Shown here: one piece after another, positions 1 to 7,212 of the stretch
Position numbering within the stretch: position 1 is the stretch's first letter
Layout: every line of letters starts with the position of its first letter
Origin: Conexibacter sp. CPCC 205762
GTDB taxonomy: Bacteria; Actinomycetota; Thermoleophilia; Solirubrobacterales; Solirubrobacteraceae
Direction of reading: 5' to 3'
Assembly: GCF_030646155.1 (NCBI RefSeq)
Contig: NZ_JAUTDN010000023.1
Location: forward strand, 20,321-84,320
Length of the DNA: 64,000 nucleotides
Position numbers and translations under genes: made by a program
Notes under the pieces: model-generated
What the model was told of the DNA's origin: nothing
Seen by the model: only the letters and a program-made list of their open reading frames with translations
Databases searched by the model: none

Positions 1-1152
1 GCGCTGGTGCTGGGCGGCGGCGGCTTCACCGGCGCCGTCTACGAGATCGGCGCGCTGCGCGCGCTCGATCTGCTGTCGGTCAACAGGTCGGTGACCGACT
101 TCGACGTCTACGTCGGCACCAGCGCCGGCTCCTTCGTCGCCGCGATGACGGCGAACGGGATCACGCCCGAGGAGATGATGCGCGTCGTCAACAGACAGGT
201 GCCGACGCCGTTTCCCGACATCGACCTCAGAACGGTCCTGTCGCTGAACGCGCGCGAGCTGCTGTCCGCCGCCGTCGCCTTCCCGTTCCGCGCCGCCCGG
301 CTGACCGCGCGGACGCTCGGCCAGCTCGGCCAGGTCTCCGCGCTCGACGTCGTGCTCGGGCTGGCCGAGGGGATGCCGTCCGGCCTCTACTCCGGCGGCG
401 GGATCGAGGGCTACGTCCGCAGGGTGCTCGACGACGCCGACCGCAGCGACGACTTCCGCGCGCTCGCGCACGAGCTGTATCTGACCGCGACCGACCTCGA
501 CACCGCCGAGCGGGTCGTCTTCGGCCGCGACGGCTTCGACGACGTGCCGATCTCGACCGCCGTGCGCGCCTCGACGGCGCTGCCGATGGTCTACAAGCCG
601 GTCAAGGTCGGCGGCCGCGAGCTGGTCGACGGCGGGATCGTCTCGACCACCAACCTCGACATCGCGGTCGAGGCCGGCGCGAGATTCCTCGTCGTCGTCA
701 ACCCGCTCGTGCCGTACGTGCGCTCCTCCGACGACGAGCCGCGGATCTCCGAGATGGGCTTCCCGCAGGTCGGCTACCAGACCTTCAAGCTGATCGCCCA
801 CAACCGCCTGCACGAGATGAAGCGGCAGTGGGAGCAGCGCTACCCGGGCGTCGACATCATCCTGATCGAGCCCGACGCGGGCGACGAGCTGATGTTCCGC
901 ACGAGCGTGATGGACTACCGCTCGCGCGTCGCGATCGCCCGCCACGGCTTCCGCTCGGTGACGGTGAAGCTGTCGGAGGACTACGGCAGGCTGCGCCGCG
1001 TCGCCGCCCGCCACGGGATCCAGATCTCGGCGACGCGCGTCAACAAGGTCGTCAAGCACTTCGCCGCCTCCGAGGCCGACGAGCCGGCCCGCTGGCGCGC
1101 GATCCTCGAGCAGACCAGAAGCACGCTGCTGCGGCAGTCGGCCGGCGACTAG
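1..1152 (+). CDS. Patatin-like phospholipase family protein (5' end outside window)
   Basis: Serine acyl hydrolase of the patatin fold, expected to cleave lipid acyl esters with a Ser-Asp dyad. The frame is open from base 1, and the glycine-rich oxyanion motif (LVLGGGGFTGAVYE) begins almost at the window edge, so the true start lies upstream. The nucleophile is in GTSAG (Ser codon at 121-123) and the dyad Asp is in VDGGIVS (about 629-650). The roughly 380 visible residues are a normal length for bacterial members. There is no membrane segment. Its TAG stop is antisense to the TAG of the convergent aminotransferase: the tetramer CTAG at 1149-1152 serves both. The substrate is unknown. Confidence 0.9.
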   Translation, partial: ALVLGGGGFTGAVYEIGALRALDLLSVNRSVTDFDVYVGTSAGSFVAAMTANGITPEEMMRVVNRQVPTPFPDIDLRTVLSLNARELLSAAVAFPFRAARLTARTLGQLGQVSALDVVLGLAEGMPSGLYSGGGIEGYVRRVLDDADRSDDFRALAHELYLTATDLDTAERVVFGRDGFDDVPISTAVRASTALPMVYKPVKVGGRELVDGGIVSTTNLDIAVEAGARFLVVVNPLVPYVRSSDDEPRISEMGFPQVGYQTFKLIAHNRLHEMKRQWEQRYPGVDIILIEPDAGDELMFRTSVMDYRSRVAIARHGFRSVTVKLSEDYGRLRRVAARHGIQISATRVNKVVKHFAASEADEPARWRAILEQTRSTLLRQSAGD

Positions 1153-2255
1153 AAGGCGGTCCGCGCCGCCTGCACGAGGCGGTCGAGGTGGGCGCTGGAC
1201 TGGATCGTCGCGCGCACGTGCTCGTCGTCGCCGACGCTGGAGCCCGGCATCACGATCGCGCCGCCGCGGCGCAGGCGGGCGGTGAGCTCCTGGTCGCTGA
1301 GGCCGGGGGAGCGCAGCCAGAAGAAGTTCGTCTCGGTCGGCGGCGCGTCGAGCGGCAGCTCGTGCAGCGCCTCCTCCATCCGCGTCCGCTCGGTCAGGAC
1401 CGCTGTGCGCCGCTGCAGCAGCTGCGGGTCGCAGACGCGGATCGCCTCCAGCACGCCCGCCTGCACCGGCACGCCGACGCCCAGCTCGGGCGCCAGCTGC
1501 GCGACCAGCTGCTCGGAGCCGGCGCCGCCGAAGACGTAGCCGCAGCGGAGGCCGCCGAGGCCGTAGATCTTCGAGAAGGAGCGGAACACGAGCAGTCGCG
1601 GATGATCGTCCAGCAGCGCCAGCGAGGCGGCGGCGGCGCGCTCGTCGGCGACGAAGTCGACCAGCGCCTCGTCGAGCAGCAGCGAGACGTGCTCCGGCAG
1701 CGCGTCGAGCAGCTCCCGCAGCCGCTGCGGCGGGATGTAGGCGCCGGTCGGGTCGTTCGGGTTGCAGAGCGCGATCGCGCGCGTTCGCGGCGTGATCGCG
1801 GCCAGCAGCCGCTCCGGGTCATGCCCGCCCGGCACCGGCACCGCCTGCGCGCCGGCGCGCTGCGCCATCAGCGGGTAGAGGCCGTAGGAGGGCCACGGGA
1901 TCAGCAGCTCCTCGCCCGGCTTGACGAGCGCACGGGTCGCGGAGGAGAGCAGCTGCGCGGCGCCGTTGCCGACCGCGATCCGCGCCGACTCGATGCCGTT
2001 GCGGCGGCTGAGCGCGCGGCGGACCTCCTCGGCGGTCGGGTCGGGCGCGAGGTTGAGCGTGCCGCGCGAGGCGAAGGTGACGGCGGCGACGACGTCGGGA
2101 TGCGGCAGCTCGTGCCAGGTCGTCTGCGACAGGTCGACCGCCTCGACCTTCGCAAGCGCCTTGCGGCGCGCCTCCGCCGAGCGCTCCTTCAGCTCCTCGG
2201 TGACCTCTTCGTCGGTCATCCCGGCGAACTGCTTGTAGTACCCCCGCAGGCCCAT
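1149..2255 (-). CDS. PLP-dependent aminotransferase, HisC-like class I/II
   Basis: A 368-residue fold-type I aminotransferase of the histidinol-phosphate aminotransferase group. It contains the NPNDPTG motif that binds PLP phosphate, the LLDEALVDF aspartate region, and SFSKIYGLGGLR, whose lysine forms the Schiff base, followed by the arginine that holds the substrate carboxylate. No his genes are adjacent, so it may transaminate an aromatic or other amino acid instead. The start at 2255 (MGLRGYY) gives a family-typical N-terminus. It lies just downstream of a membrane protein on the same strand with a 13-base gap, so the two may share a transcript. Confidence 0.87.
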   Translation of the reverse strand: MGLRGYYKQFAGMTDEEVTEELKERSAEARRKALAKVEAVDLSQTTWHELPHPDVVAAVTFASRGTLNLAPDPTAEEVRRALSRRNGIESARIAVGNGAAQLLSSATRALVKPGEELLIPWPSYGLYPLMAQRAGAQAVPVPGGHDPERLLAAITPRTRAIALCNPNDPTGAYIPPQRLRELLDALPEHVSLLLDEALVDFVADERAAAASLALLDDHPRLLVFRSFSKIYGLGGLRCGYVFGGAGSEQLVAQLAPELGVGVPVQAGVLEAIRVCDPQLLQRRTAVLTERTRMEEALHELPLDAPPTETNFFWLRSPGLSDQELTARLRRGGAIVMPGSSVGDDEHVRATIQSSAHLDRLVQAARTAF

Positions 2256-2268
2256 CGCGGCGATCCGG

Positions 2269-2748
2269 TCAGAAGCCCATGTTGCCGGCGCCGGACAGCT
2301 GCGCGCCGCTGAAGCCGAACAGCCAGACGAAGAAGATCGGCGCGCCGATCGCGCAGCAGATCATGAAGATCCTGCCGATCACGCCCTGGCGCTGGTCCTT
2401 GCCGGCGGCGCGGCGGACGAGGATCCATGCCAGGTCGAGCCGCTTGAGCGCCATCAGGCCGAGCAGCAGGCCGCCGATCAGCGTGCCGAAGGAGGCGAAC
2501 AGGCCGACGCCGATGCTGTCGGTCAGATGCTGCAGGCGGCCGCCGACGAACAGGCACAGCAGCGGCAGCGGACCCCAGAAGCAGAGGTTGATCAGCACCA
2601 TCAGGAACAGCAGGAAGGCGGCGAAGGCACCGTCGGCGCGGCGGCGCGCCTCGCCGGCCGTCTCCGGCAGCTCTCTGTACTTGGTGGGTCTCGTCCCGGG
2701 GCGGCGTGTGATGAACAGGCCGCCGGTATCGCTCGGATCCGTGCGCAT
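2269..2748 (-). CDS. Small multi-pass membrane protein of unknown function
   Basis: A 159-residue protein I do not recognise. The first 40 residues are charged and hydrophilic. Three hydrophobic stretches follow: FAAFLLFLMVLINLCFWGPL, a glycine-rich one around GLFASFGTLIGGLLLGLMAL, and IFMICCAIGAPIFFVWLFGF. Three transmembrane helices are therefore likely. A basic loop (VRRAAGKDQRQG) separates the second and third. It lies between the acyl-CoA ligase upstream and the aminotransferase downstream on the same strand. Nothing in the sequence points to a substrate. Confidence 0.7.
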   Translation of the reverse strand: MRTDPSDTGGLFITRRPGTRPTKYRELPETAGEARRRADGAFAAFLLFLMVLINLCFWGPLPLLCLFVGGRLQHLTDSIGVGLFASFGTLIGGLLLGLMALKRLDLAWILVRRAAGKDQRQGVIGRIFMICCAIGAPIFFVWLFGFSGAQLSGAGNMGF

Positions 2749-2771
2749 CTCTCTCAGATGAGGTTACGCGT

Positions 2772-4592
2772 TCATTCGTCGTAGAGCGAATCGAACTGCG
2801 CCCGGTACTTCTCGTTGACGACCGCGCGCTTGACCTTCAGGGTCGGCGTCAGCTCGCCGGTCTCCTGCGACAGGTCGTGCGGGAGGACGAGGAACTTCTT
2901 CACCTGCTCGACCTGCGCGTACTTCGCGTTGGCGGCGTCGAGGTCGGCCTGGATCAGCTCCAGCACGCGCGGTTCGCGCGCCAGCTCCGCGATGTCGTGC
3001 GGCAGGCCCTCCTGCTGCTGCGCCCACGGCACGACGACCTCGGCGTCGAGCGTCAGCAGCAGCACGGGGAAGGGGCGCCGGTCGCCGTGCATGACCGCCT
3101 GCGAGATCCAGCGCGACTGCTTCATGTCGTTCTCGATGTTCGCGGGCGTCAGGTTCTTGCCGCCGGCCGTGATGATGATGTCCTTCTTGCGGCCGGTGAT
3201 CGAGAGGAAGCCGTCGGCGTCGAGCGAGCCGAGGTCGCCGGTGTGGAGCCAGCCGCCCTCGACGACGCCGAAGGCCGCGTCGTCGCGCTTGTGGTAGCCG
3301 GCGAAGATGTTGGCGCCCTTGACGAGGATCTCGCCGTCCTCGGCGATTCTCAGCTCGACGCCCGGGAACGGCTTGCCGACGGTGCCGAACTTGTGCTCCT
3401 CGGCCGACTGGAAGGTCGCCGCCGTCGAGGTCTCGGTCATGCCGTAGCCCTCGAACACCGGCACGCCGCAGGCGTAGAAGAACTCGAGGATCTCTCTCGC
3501 GATCGGCGCCGCGCCGGAGACCGCTTGGCGGACGCGGCCGCCGAAGGCGCCGCGGACCTTGCTGAACAGCTCCTCCTCGGCTCTGTCGAACGCCTGCTGG
3601 AGGTCGGGCGGGACCTCCTGGCCGCTCAGCTGGAGGTGACGGACGGTGACGCCGACGCTCGACGCGGCGGCGATCTGCTCCTTCGGGTAGTTGCCCGTCA
3701 CGAGCGTGTAGATCTTCTCGAAGATGCGCGGGACCGACGGCAGGTTGGTCGGGTGGACCTCGTTCAGCTCGACGACGATCTGGAGCGGGTCGTTGGACCA
3801 GTACGCGATCGCCGCGCCGACGTCGAACGACAGCAGCTGGATCAGCAGCGCGTAGGAGTGCGCGAGCGGCAGGTAGAGGTAGGTCAGCTCCTCCTCGAGC
3901 ATGCCGTTGCCCTGCTCGACCATGCTCAGCATCGCGCGGTAGTTGCCGTGTGTGAGGACGCATCCCTTCGGCGGGCCGGTCGTGCCGGAGGTGTAGATGA
4001 AGGTGTACGGGTCCGCGGGGCTGACCTGTGCGTAGCGCTGGGCCAGCTCGTCGCGGTCGCGCGCCGCGCCGCGGGCGCGCAGGTCGTCGAGCGTGAGGGT
4101 GCCGCCGGCGGCGTCGAGGCGGCCCGGGTCGACGTCGGCCGGGTCGAGCACGATCACGTGGCGCAGGTGCGGCAGTCTGTCGCGGATCTGCTCGATCTTC
4201 GCCAGCTCGCCCGCGTTCTCGGCGAAGACCGCGACGGCGTCGGAGTCGGACAGGACCCACTCGCACTCCTGCGGCGAGTTGGTCTGATAGATCGGCACGA
4301 CGACGGTCCCGGCCTGGGTCGCGCCGAAGTCGGCGTAGGTCCACTCCGGGCGCGTCCGCGCGAGGATCGAGACGCGCTCGCCGGGCTCGATCCCGAGGTC
4401 GATCAGGCCGAGCCCGATCTCGTCGGCGATCGTGCCGACCTCGGCGAAGGTGACGTCGGTCCAGGCGCCGTCGCGCTTGACCTTGACGGCGACGCGGTCG
4501 CCGTAGCGCGCGACCGCGAGCGACAGCAGGTCGGCGATCGTCTGCGAGCCGGTCGATGCCTCGGCGGCGCTGTGCGTGGCGCTGGCCTCCAT
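2772..4592 (-). CDS. Long-chain acyl-CoA synthetase (FadD15/FAA-like AMP-binding)
   Basis: ANL-superfamily ligase that activates fatty acids to acyl-CoA through an acyl-adenylate. Length 606 residues, as expected for the long-chain FadD15 type. Visible motifs are the P-loop YTSGTTGPPKG (near residue 205), GYGMTET (about 395), the TGDLG motif and ITGRKKDIIITAGGKNL with the C-terminal hinge, then a late lysine region (LTPTLKVKR) for adenylation. The middle insertion (EQIAAASSVGVTVRH) is characteristic of the long-chain group. A single gene with no obvious partner; an acyl-CoA pool role in lipid synthesis or degradation is likely. Confidence 0.9.
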   Translation of the reverse strand: MEASATHSAAEASTGSQTIADLLSLAVARYGDRVAVKVKRDGAWTDVTFAEVGTIADEIGLGLIDLGIEPGERVSILARTRPEWTYADFGATQAGTVVVPIYQTNSPQECEWVLSDSDAVAVFAENAGELAKIEQIRDRLPHLRHVIVLDPADVDPGRLDAAGGTLTLDDLRARGAARDRDELAQRYAQVSPADPYTFIYTSGTTGPPKGCVLTHGNYRAMLSMVEQGNGMLEEELTYLYLPLAHSYALLIQLLSFDVGAAIAYWSNDPLQIVVELNEVHPTNLPSVPRIFEKIYTLVTGNYPKEQIAAASSVGVTVRHLQLSGQEVPPDLQQAFDRAEEELFSKVRGAFGGRVRQAVSGAAPIAREILEFFYACGVPVFEGYGMTETSTAATFQSAEEHKFGTVGKPFPGVELRIAEDGEILVKGANIFAGYHKRDDAAFGVVEGGWLHTGDLGSLDADGFLSITGRKKDIIITAGGKNLTPANIENDMKQSRWISQAVMHGDRRPFPVLLLTLDAEVVVPWAQQQEGLPHDIAELAREPRVLELIQADLDAANAKYAQVEQVKKFLVLPHDLSQETGELTPTLKVKRAVVNEKYRAQFDSLYDE

Positions 4593-4749
4593 CGGTCCTC
4601 TCCTCCTGCCGGTTCTGGTGCGGAACTGGGGCGAGGACGATTCTATGCCGGTGTTCTGAGCCGCGCGCGGGTTCCTGGCCGTGTGGCCAATCCCGGCCGT
4701 GCGGGCGGCGCGCGGCGATGGCGCGCCGAGCCGCCGGCGGGTGTGCGAC

Positions 4750-4938
4750 CTATCCGGTCGCCAGCGGTGTGGGCGAGGCGGTGACTTGGTACTGCTCGTC
4801 GAGGCTGGCGGAGAAGAGCGTTCTGTCGATGCGCCCGTTGTAGATGGGGACGCCCATCTCCAGGCACTTCATGATCACGTCCCGCCGGTCCAGGCCGGCT
4901 TCGCGTGCGAGCTCCGTGGGCGTCAGATGATTTGCCAT
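4750..4938 (-). CDS. IF2 N-terminal-like / HTH-like mini-protein
   Basis: A 62-residue protein starting at MANHLTPTELAREAGL. The ATG at 4938 follows a GGGAGG ribosome site and is preferred over the longer frame, whose extra arginine-rich N-terminus looks untranslated. The segment LTPTELAREAGLDRRDVIMKCLEMG, followed by a short strand, resembles the IF2_N module (VYELAKELG...LL.KL.ELG) found at the start of translation initiation factor IF-2. It also resembles a bare helix-turn-helix. It stands alone and is not fused to a GTPase. RNA or ribosome binding is an inference from that resemblance only. Confidence 0.55.
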   Translation of the reverse strand: MANHLTPTELAREAGLDRRDVIMKCLEMGVPIYNGRIDRTLFSASLDEQYQVTASPTPLATG

Positions 4939-5034
4939 CGGTCCGAGGACCTCCCGTGTGGATGCCGTTGCTCGGTTATACCTCCGCCGGGGGACGGCAC
5001 CAAACCTGCGTGTCCGAACGGCCGAGGTTGGCAC

Positions 5035-5808
5035 CTAGACGGGGTTTGGCAGGTCGACGAAGCGGTGATCCACGCCGAATCGCTCCGCGACGAGCTCGCC
5101 GATCCGCCGGATTCCGAACGTCTCGGTCGCGTAGTGGCCGGCCGCGATGAAGTGGATGTAGTTCTCGCGCGCCTGCGCCATCACGTGCTCCTTCGGCTCG
5201 CCGGTCAGGAACGCGTCGAGGCCCAGGTCGATCGCCTCGTTGAGGTCGTTGGCCGCCGAGCCGGAGACGATCCCCAGCTTGCGCACGTAGGCGGGGCCGG
5301 CGTCGAAGACGAGCGGGTCGCGGTCGGTCAGCGTCGCGACGCGCGCGAACAGCTCCGCGGCCGCGATGCCGTCGGCGCCGTGGTCGTCGAAGTGGGCGAT
5401 CGTGCCGATCATCGCGCCCCTGTGGCTGAACGCCGGCTCGATCACGTCGGCGCCGAGGCCGGCCGCGATCAGCGCGTTGTTGCCGACCTCGGGATGGCCG
5501 TCGAGCGGCAGGTGGTAGGCGGCGAGGCCGATGTCGTTGCCGAGCAGCGTTCTCAGCCGCTTCGCGTGCGCCGCGCCGATCCGCCGCGGCTCGAAGCCCC
5601 ACAGGATCCCGTGGTGGGCGATCACCAGCTGCGCCTCCTCGGCGAGCGCGCGCTCGAACAGCTCGAGCTGCGCGGAGACGCCGGTGACGATCTTCGAGAC
5701 GTTGATCGCGCCGGGGACCTGCAGCCCGTTCGGGCCCATGTCGCGGTAGCGGTCGATCTGGAGCAGGTCGTCGAGGTAGGCGACGATCTCGGCAGCGGGG
5801 GCGGACAT
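5035..5808 (-). CDS. Nif3-like dinuclear metal centre protein
   Basis: A 257-residue member of the Nif3/YqfO/YbgI family, which forms toroidal hexamers with a two-metal site and often has GTP-cyclohydrolase-I-type-2 annotation although its function is unsettled. Metal-site signatures are visible: LVIAHHGILWG (His-His), PLDGHPEVGNNA (Asp) and the late FIAAGHYATETFG. GIVSGSAAND is the conserved Gly/Ser loop. I chose the ATG at 5808 (MSAPAAEIVAYL), where family homology begins; the longer frame adds about 40 proline/arginine-rich residues. No good ribosome site precedes either start. Confidence 0.86.
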   Translation of the reverse strand: MSAPAAEIVAYLDDLLQIDRYRDMGPNGLQVPGAINVSKIVTGVSAQLELFERALAEEAQLVIAHHGILWGFEPRRIGAAHAKRLRTLLGNDIGLAAYHLPLDGHPEVGNNALIAAGLGADVIEPAFSHRGAMIGTIAHFDDHGADGIAAAELFARVATLTDRDPLVFDAGPAYVRKLGIVSGSAANDLNEAIDLGLDAFLTGEPKEHVMAQARENYIHFIAAGHYATETFGIRRIGELVAERFGVDHRFVDLPNPV

Positions 5809-5925
5809 GGGGGGGAACGTAGCGCGCGCCGCGGGCGCGCGCGAGGCGGCTCTCGGTCCCGGGCGGGCGGTGGGGTCGGCGAGCGCTCGCGGGCGCCGCT
5901 GTGGAATACTCCCTTGGGTAGTCAT

Positions 5926-5999
5926 CGGGGCGTGGCGCAGCCTGGTAGCGCGCTCCGTTCGGGTCGGAGAGGTCCCGAGTTCAAATCTCGGCGCCCCGA
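5926..5999 (+). tRNA. tRNA-Pro(CGG)
   Basis: A 74-base cloverleaf. The acceptor arms CGGGGCG (5926-5932) and CGCCCCG (5992-5998) pair perfectly, with discriminator A5999. The anticodon stem CTCCG/CGGAG encloses loop TTCGGGT with anticodon CGG (5960-5962), so it reads the CCG proline codon. The T stem CCGAG/CTCGG encloses TTCAAAT. CCA is not encoded. A strong terminator follows at once. The T-loop TTCA is also antisense to the TGA stop of the minus-strand GNAT frame. Confidence 0.95.
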
Positions 6000-6637
6000 T
6001 TACAGAAAAGCCCCGCGAGAGCGGGGCTTTTCGCGTTTTCGGGGAGTGCAGGCGCCATATTGGTCCTGCGGAGCTTGCGCTGGGGCGGCTCAGGAGGTGC
6101 CTGCTGGCGGAGGGCTCGATGCCAGATGTCGACCGCCATGTTCAGGTGGGGGTTGAAGACTGGCCCCTCGATCGTCATTCCGACCTTCGCGGCGACGCGT
6201 TGTGACCGCTCGTTGTCCGGATGGATGATCGAGATGAGATCGTCGAACCCCAGTCGAGTCGCGGCATCGTCTCGTGCAGCGACGGCTGCTTCGGTCGCAT
6301 AGCCAGCGCCCCATGACTCGCGGGCGAGTCGCCATCCGAGCTCGGGTCGTTGGGCCAGCTCGGGCAGGAACGTCGGATATGCGACGCCGACGAAGCCGAC
6401 GAACCTTCCCGCGAGCGGTCCCACGCGGGGCTCTATGGCCCAGAACCCGAAGCCGTGCTGATCCCAGTGCGCGGTGACCGTGGCGAAGAACCCGTTCACT
6501 GCATCTGGGTCGACGGGGCGGTTCAGATGCCGGACGACCTCGGGGTCGCGGTTGATCGTCGCCATCGGCTTTTCGTCGCCTGCCTGCCACTCGCGGAGGA
6601 GCAGACGCGAGGTGGTGAGAGTCCCGATGCGTTCCAC
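5981..6637 (-). CDS. GNAT N-acetyltransferase, RimJ-like, with readthrough tail
   Basis: GNAT fold enzyme that moves acetyl from acetyl-CoA to an amine. The opening TTSRLLLREWQAGD and the motif-A region ELGWRLARESWGAGYATEA, then IIHPDNERSQRVAAKVGM, are typical of RimJ/RimL-like members. The domain ends near HLNMAVDIWHRAL. The frame continues about 35 residues through the terminator hairpin and stops on a TGA antisense to the tRNA T-loop. The start is unclear: GTG at 6637 or 6643, or further upstream; none has a convincing ribosome site. Base composition is visibly less GC-rich than the surroundings. It could be a recently acquired or slightly damaged gene. Confidence 0.72.
   Translation of the reverse strand: MERIGTLTTSRLLLREWQAGDEKPMATINRDPEVVRHLNRPVDPDAVNGFFATVTAHWDQHGFGFWAIEPRVGPLAGRFVGFVGVAYPTFLPELAQRPELGWRLARESWGAGYATEAAVAARDDAATRLGFDDLISIIHPDNERSQRVAAKVGMTIEGPVFNPHLNMAVDIWHRALRQQAPPEPPQRKLRRTNMAPALPENAKSPALAGLFCNRGAEI
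6005..6032. terminator. Perfect bidirectional hairpin terminator after tRNA-Pro
   Basis: Arms GAAAAGCCCCGC (6005-6016) and GCGGGGCTTTTC (6021-6032) pair over 12 bases around a GAGA loop. A T-rich end lies on both strands, which is a classic intrinsic terminator able to act in both directions. It ends the tRNA-Pro transcript, and it is also read as codons (AKSPALAGLF) by the minus-strand GNAT frame. Confidence 0.88.
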
Positions 6638-6851
6638 GCCCACAAAGGTAATGCGTTGGCGGTGTCGCTTGTGCGTGAACGGGCTGCGCGCGGGCGTTGA
6701 TCGAATGAGGATGTTTGTGCGCGAACAGCGGTTGAATACGTCGCAACGGTTCAAGGTAGAATGAAATACAGAATTGCATTTGAACGTCACGGTACGTCAG
6801 TTTGTGTGTCGACGTGACGGACAATTGATCTCGAGTCTCAGGGGGATTTCA

Positions 6852-7196
6852 ATGTCGGGCGTTGAGAAGCGTTTGCGCGCTGCTCTGCTTGCGCTGCTGC
6901 TGGCGGCAGCGGTTGCCTGCGCGCTGTTCGTCACCGCTCCGAAGGCGTCGGCCGATCGAGCCGACTGCCCTGGGCATGCGGTCTGCATCTGGTCGGGGCC
7001 GACCTTCGGCGGCCAGTTGTCGTGGTTCTCCGAGAACGACATAGGCTGCCACCCGCATCCGGACAACACGCCCATACGGTCGGCGTTCAATCGCTCGACG
7101 TGGGACGTGCGCATCGGTGGCTGGGGCTACCTGCAGGAGAGCAACTTCAAGGACAACCTCCCCAACATCACCGGAGAGGTCTGCTGGGGGATCTGA
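6852..7196 (+). CDS. Secreted I36-type / beta-gamma crystallin-like small protein A
   Basis: A 114-residue secreted protein. Residues 1-34 form a signal peptide (basic start, then LLALLLAAAVACALFV, cleavage near ASA|D). The mature part has the pattern C-P-x2-AVCIWSG-x-FGG-x-LSWF-x-E-x-D-x-GC, as in peptidase-inhibitor I36 / beta-gamma crystallin-like domains with disulfides. The ATG at 6852 follows AGGGGGA. The 214 bases upstream are relatively AT-rich and contain an inverted repeat CGTCAC (6785-6790) / GTGACG (6814-6819), possibly regulatory. A paralogue lies at 9235 beyond the RTX gene. Inhibitor activity is inferred from the domain only. Confidence 0.72.
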   Translation: MSGVEKRLRAALLALLLAAAVACALFVTAPKASADRADCPGHAVCIWSGPTFGGQLSWFSENDIGCHPHPDNTPIRSAFNRSTWDVRIGGWGYLQESNFKDNLPNITGEVCWGI

Positions 7197-7212
7197 CAGG
7201 GGAGGCGGTCGT

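Noticed and set aside
2877..4784. Long plus-strand open frame of 635 codons opposite the FadD15-like gene
   Set aside because: Its product is Arg/Ala/Val/Asp-rich with no domain and is the antisense shadow of the ligase frame in GC-rich DNA.
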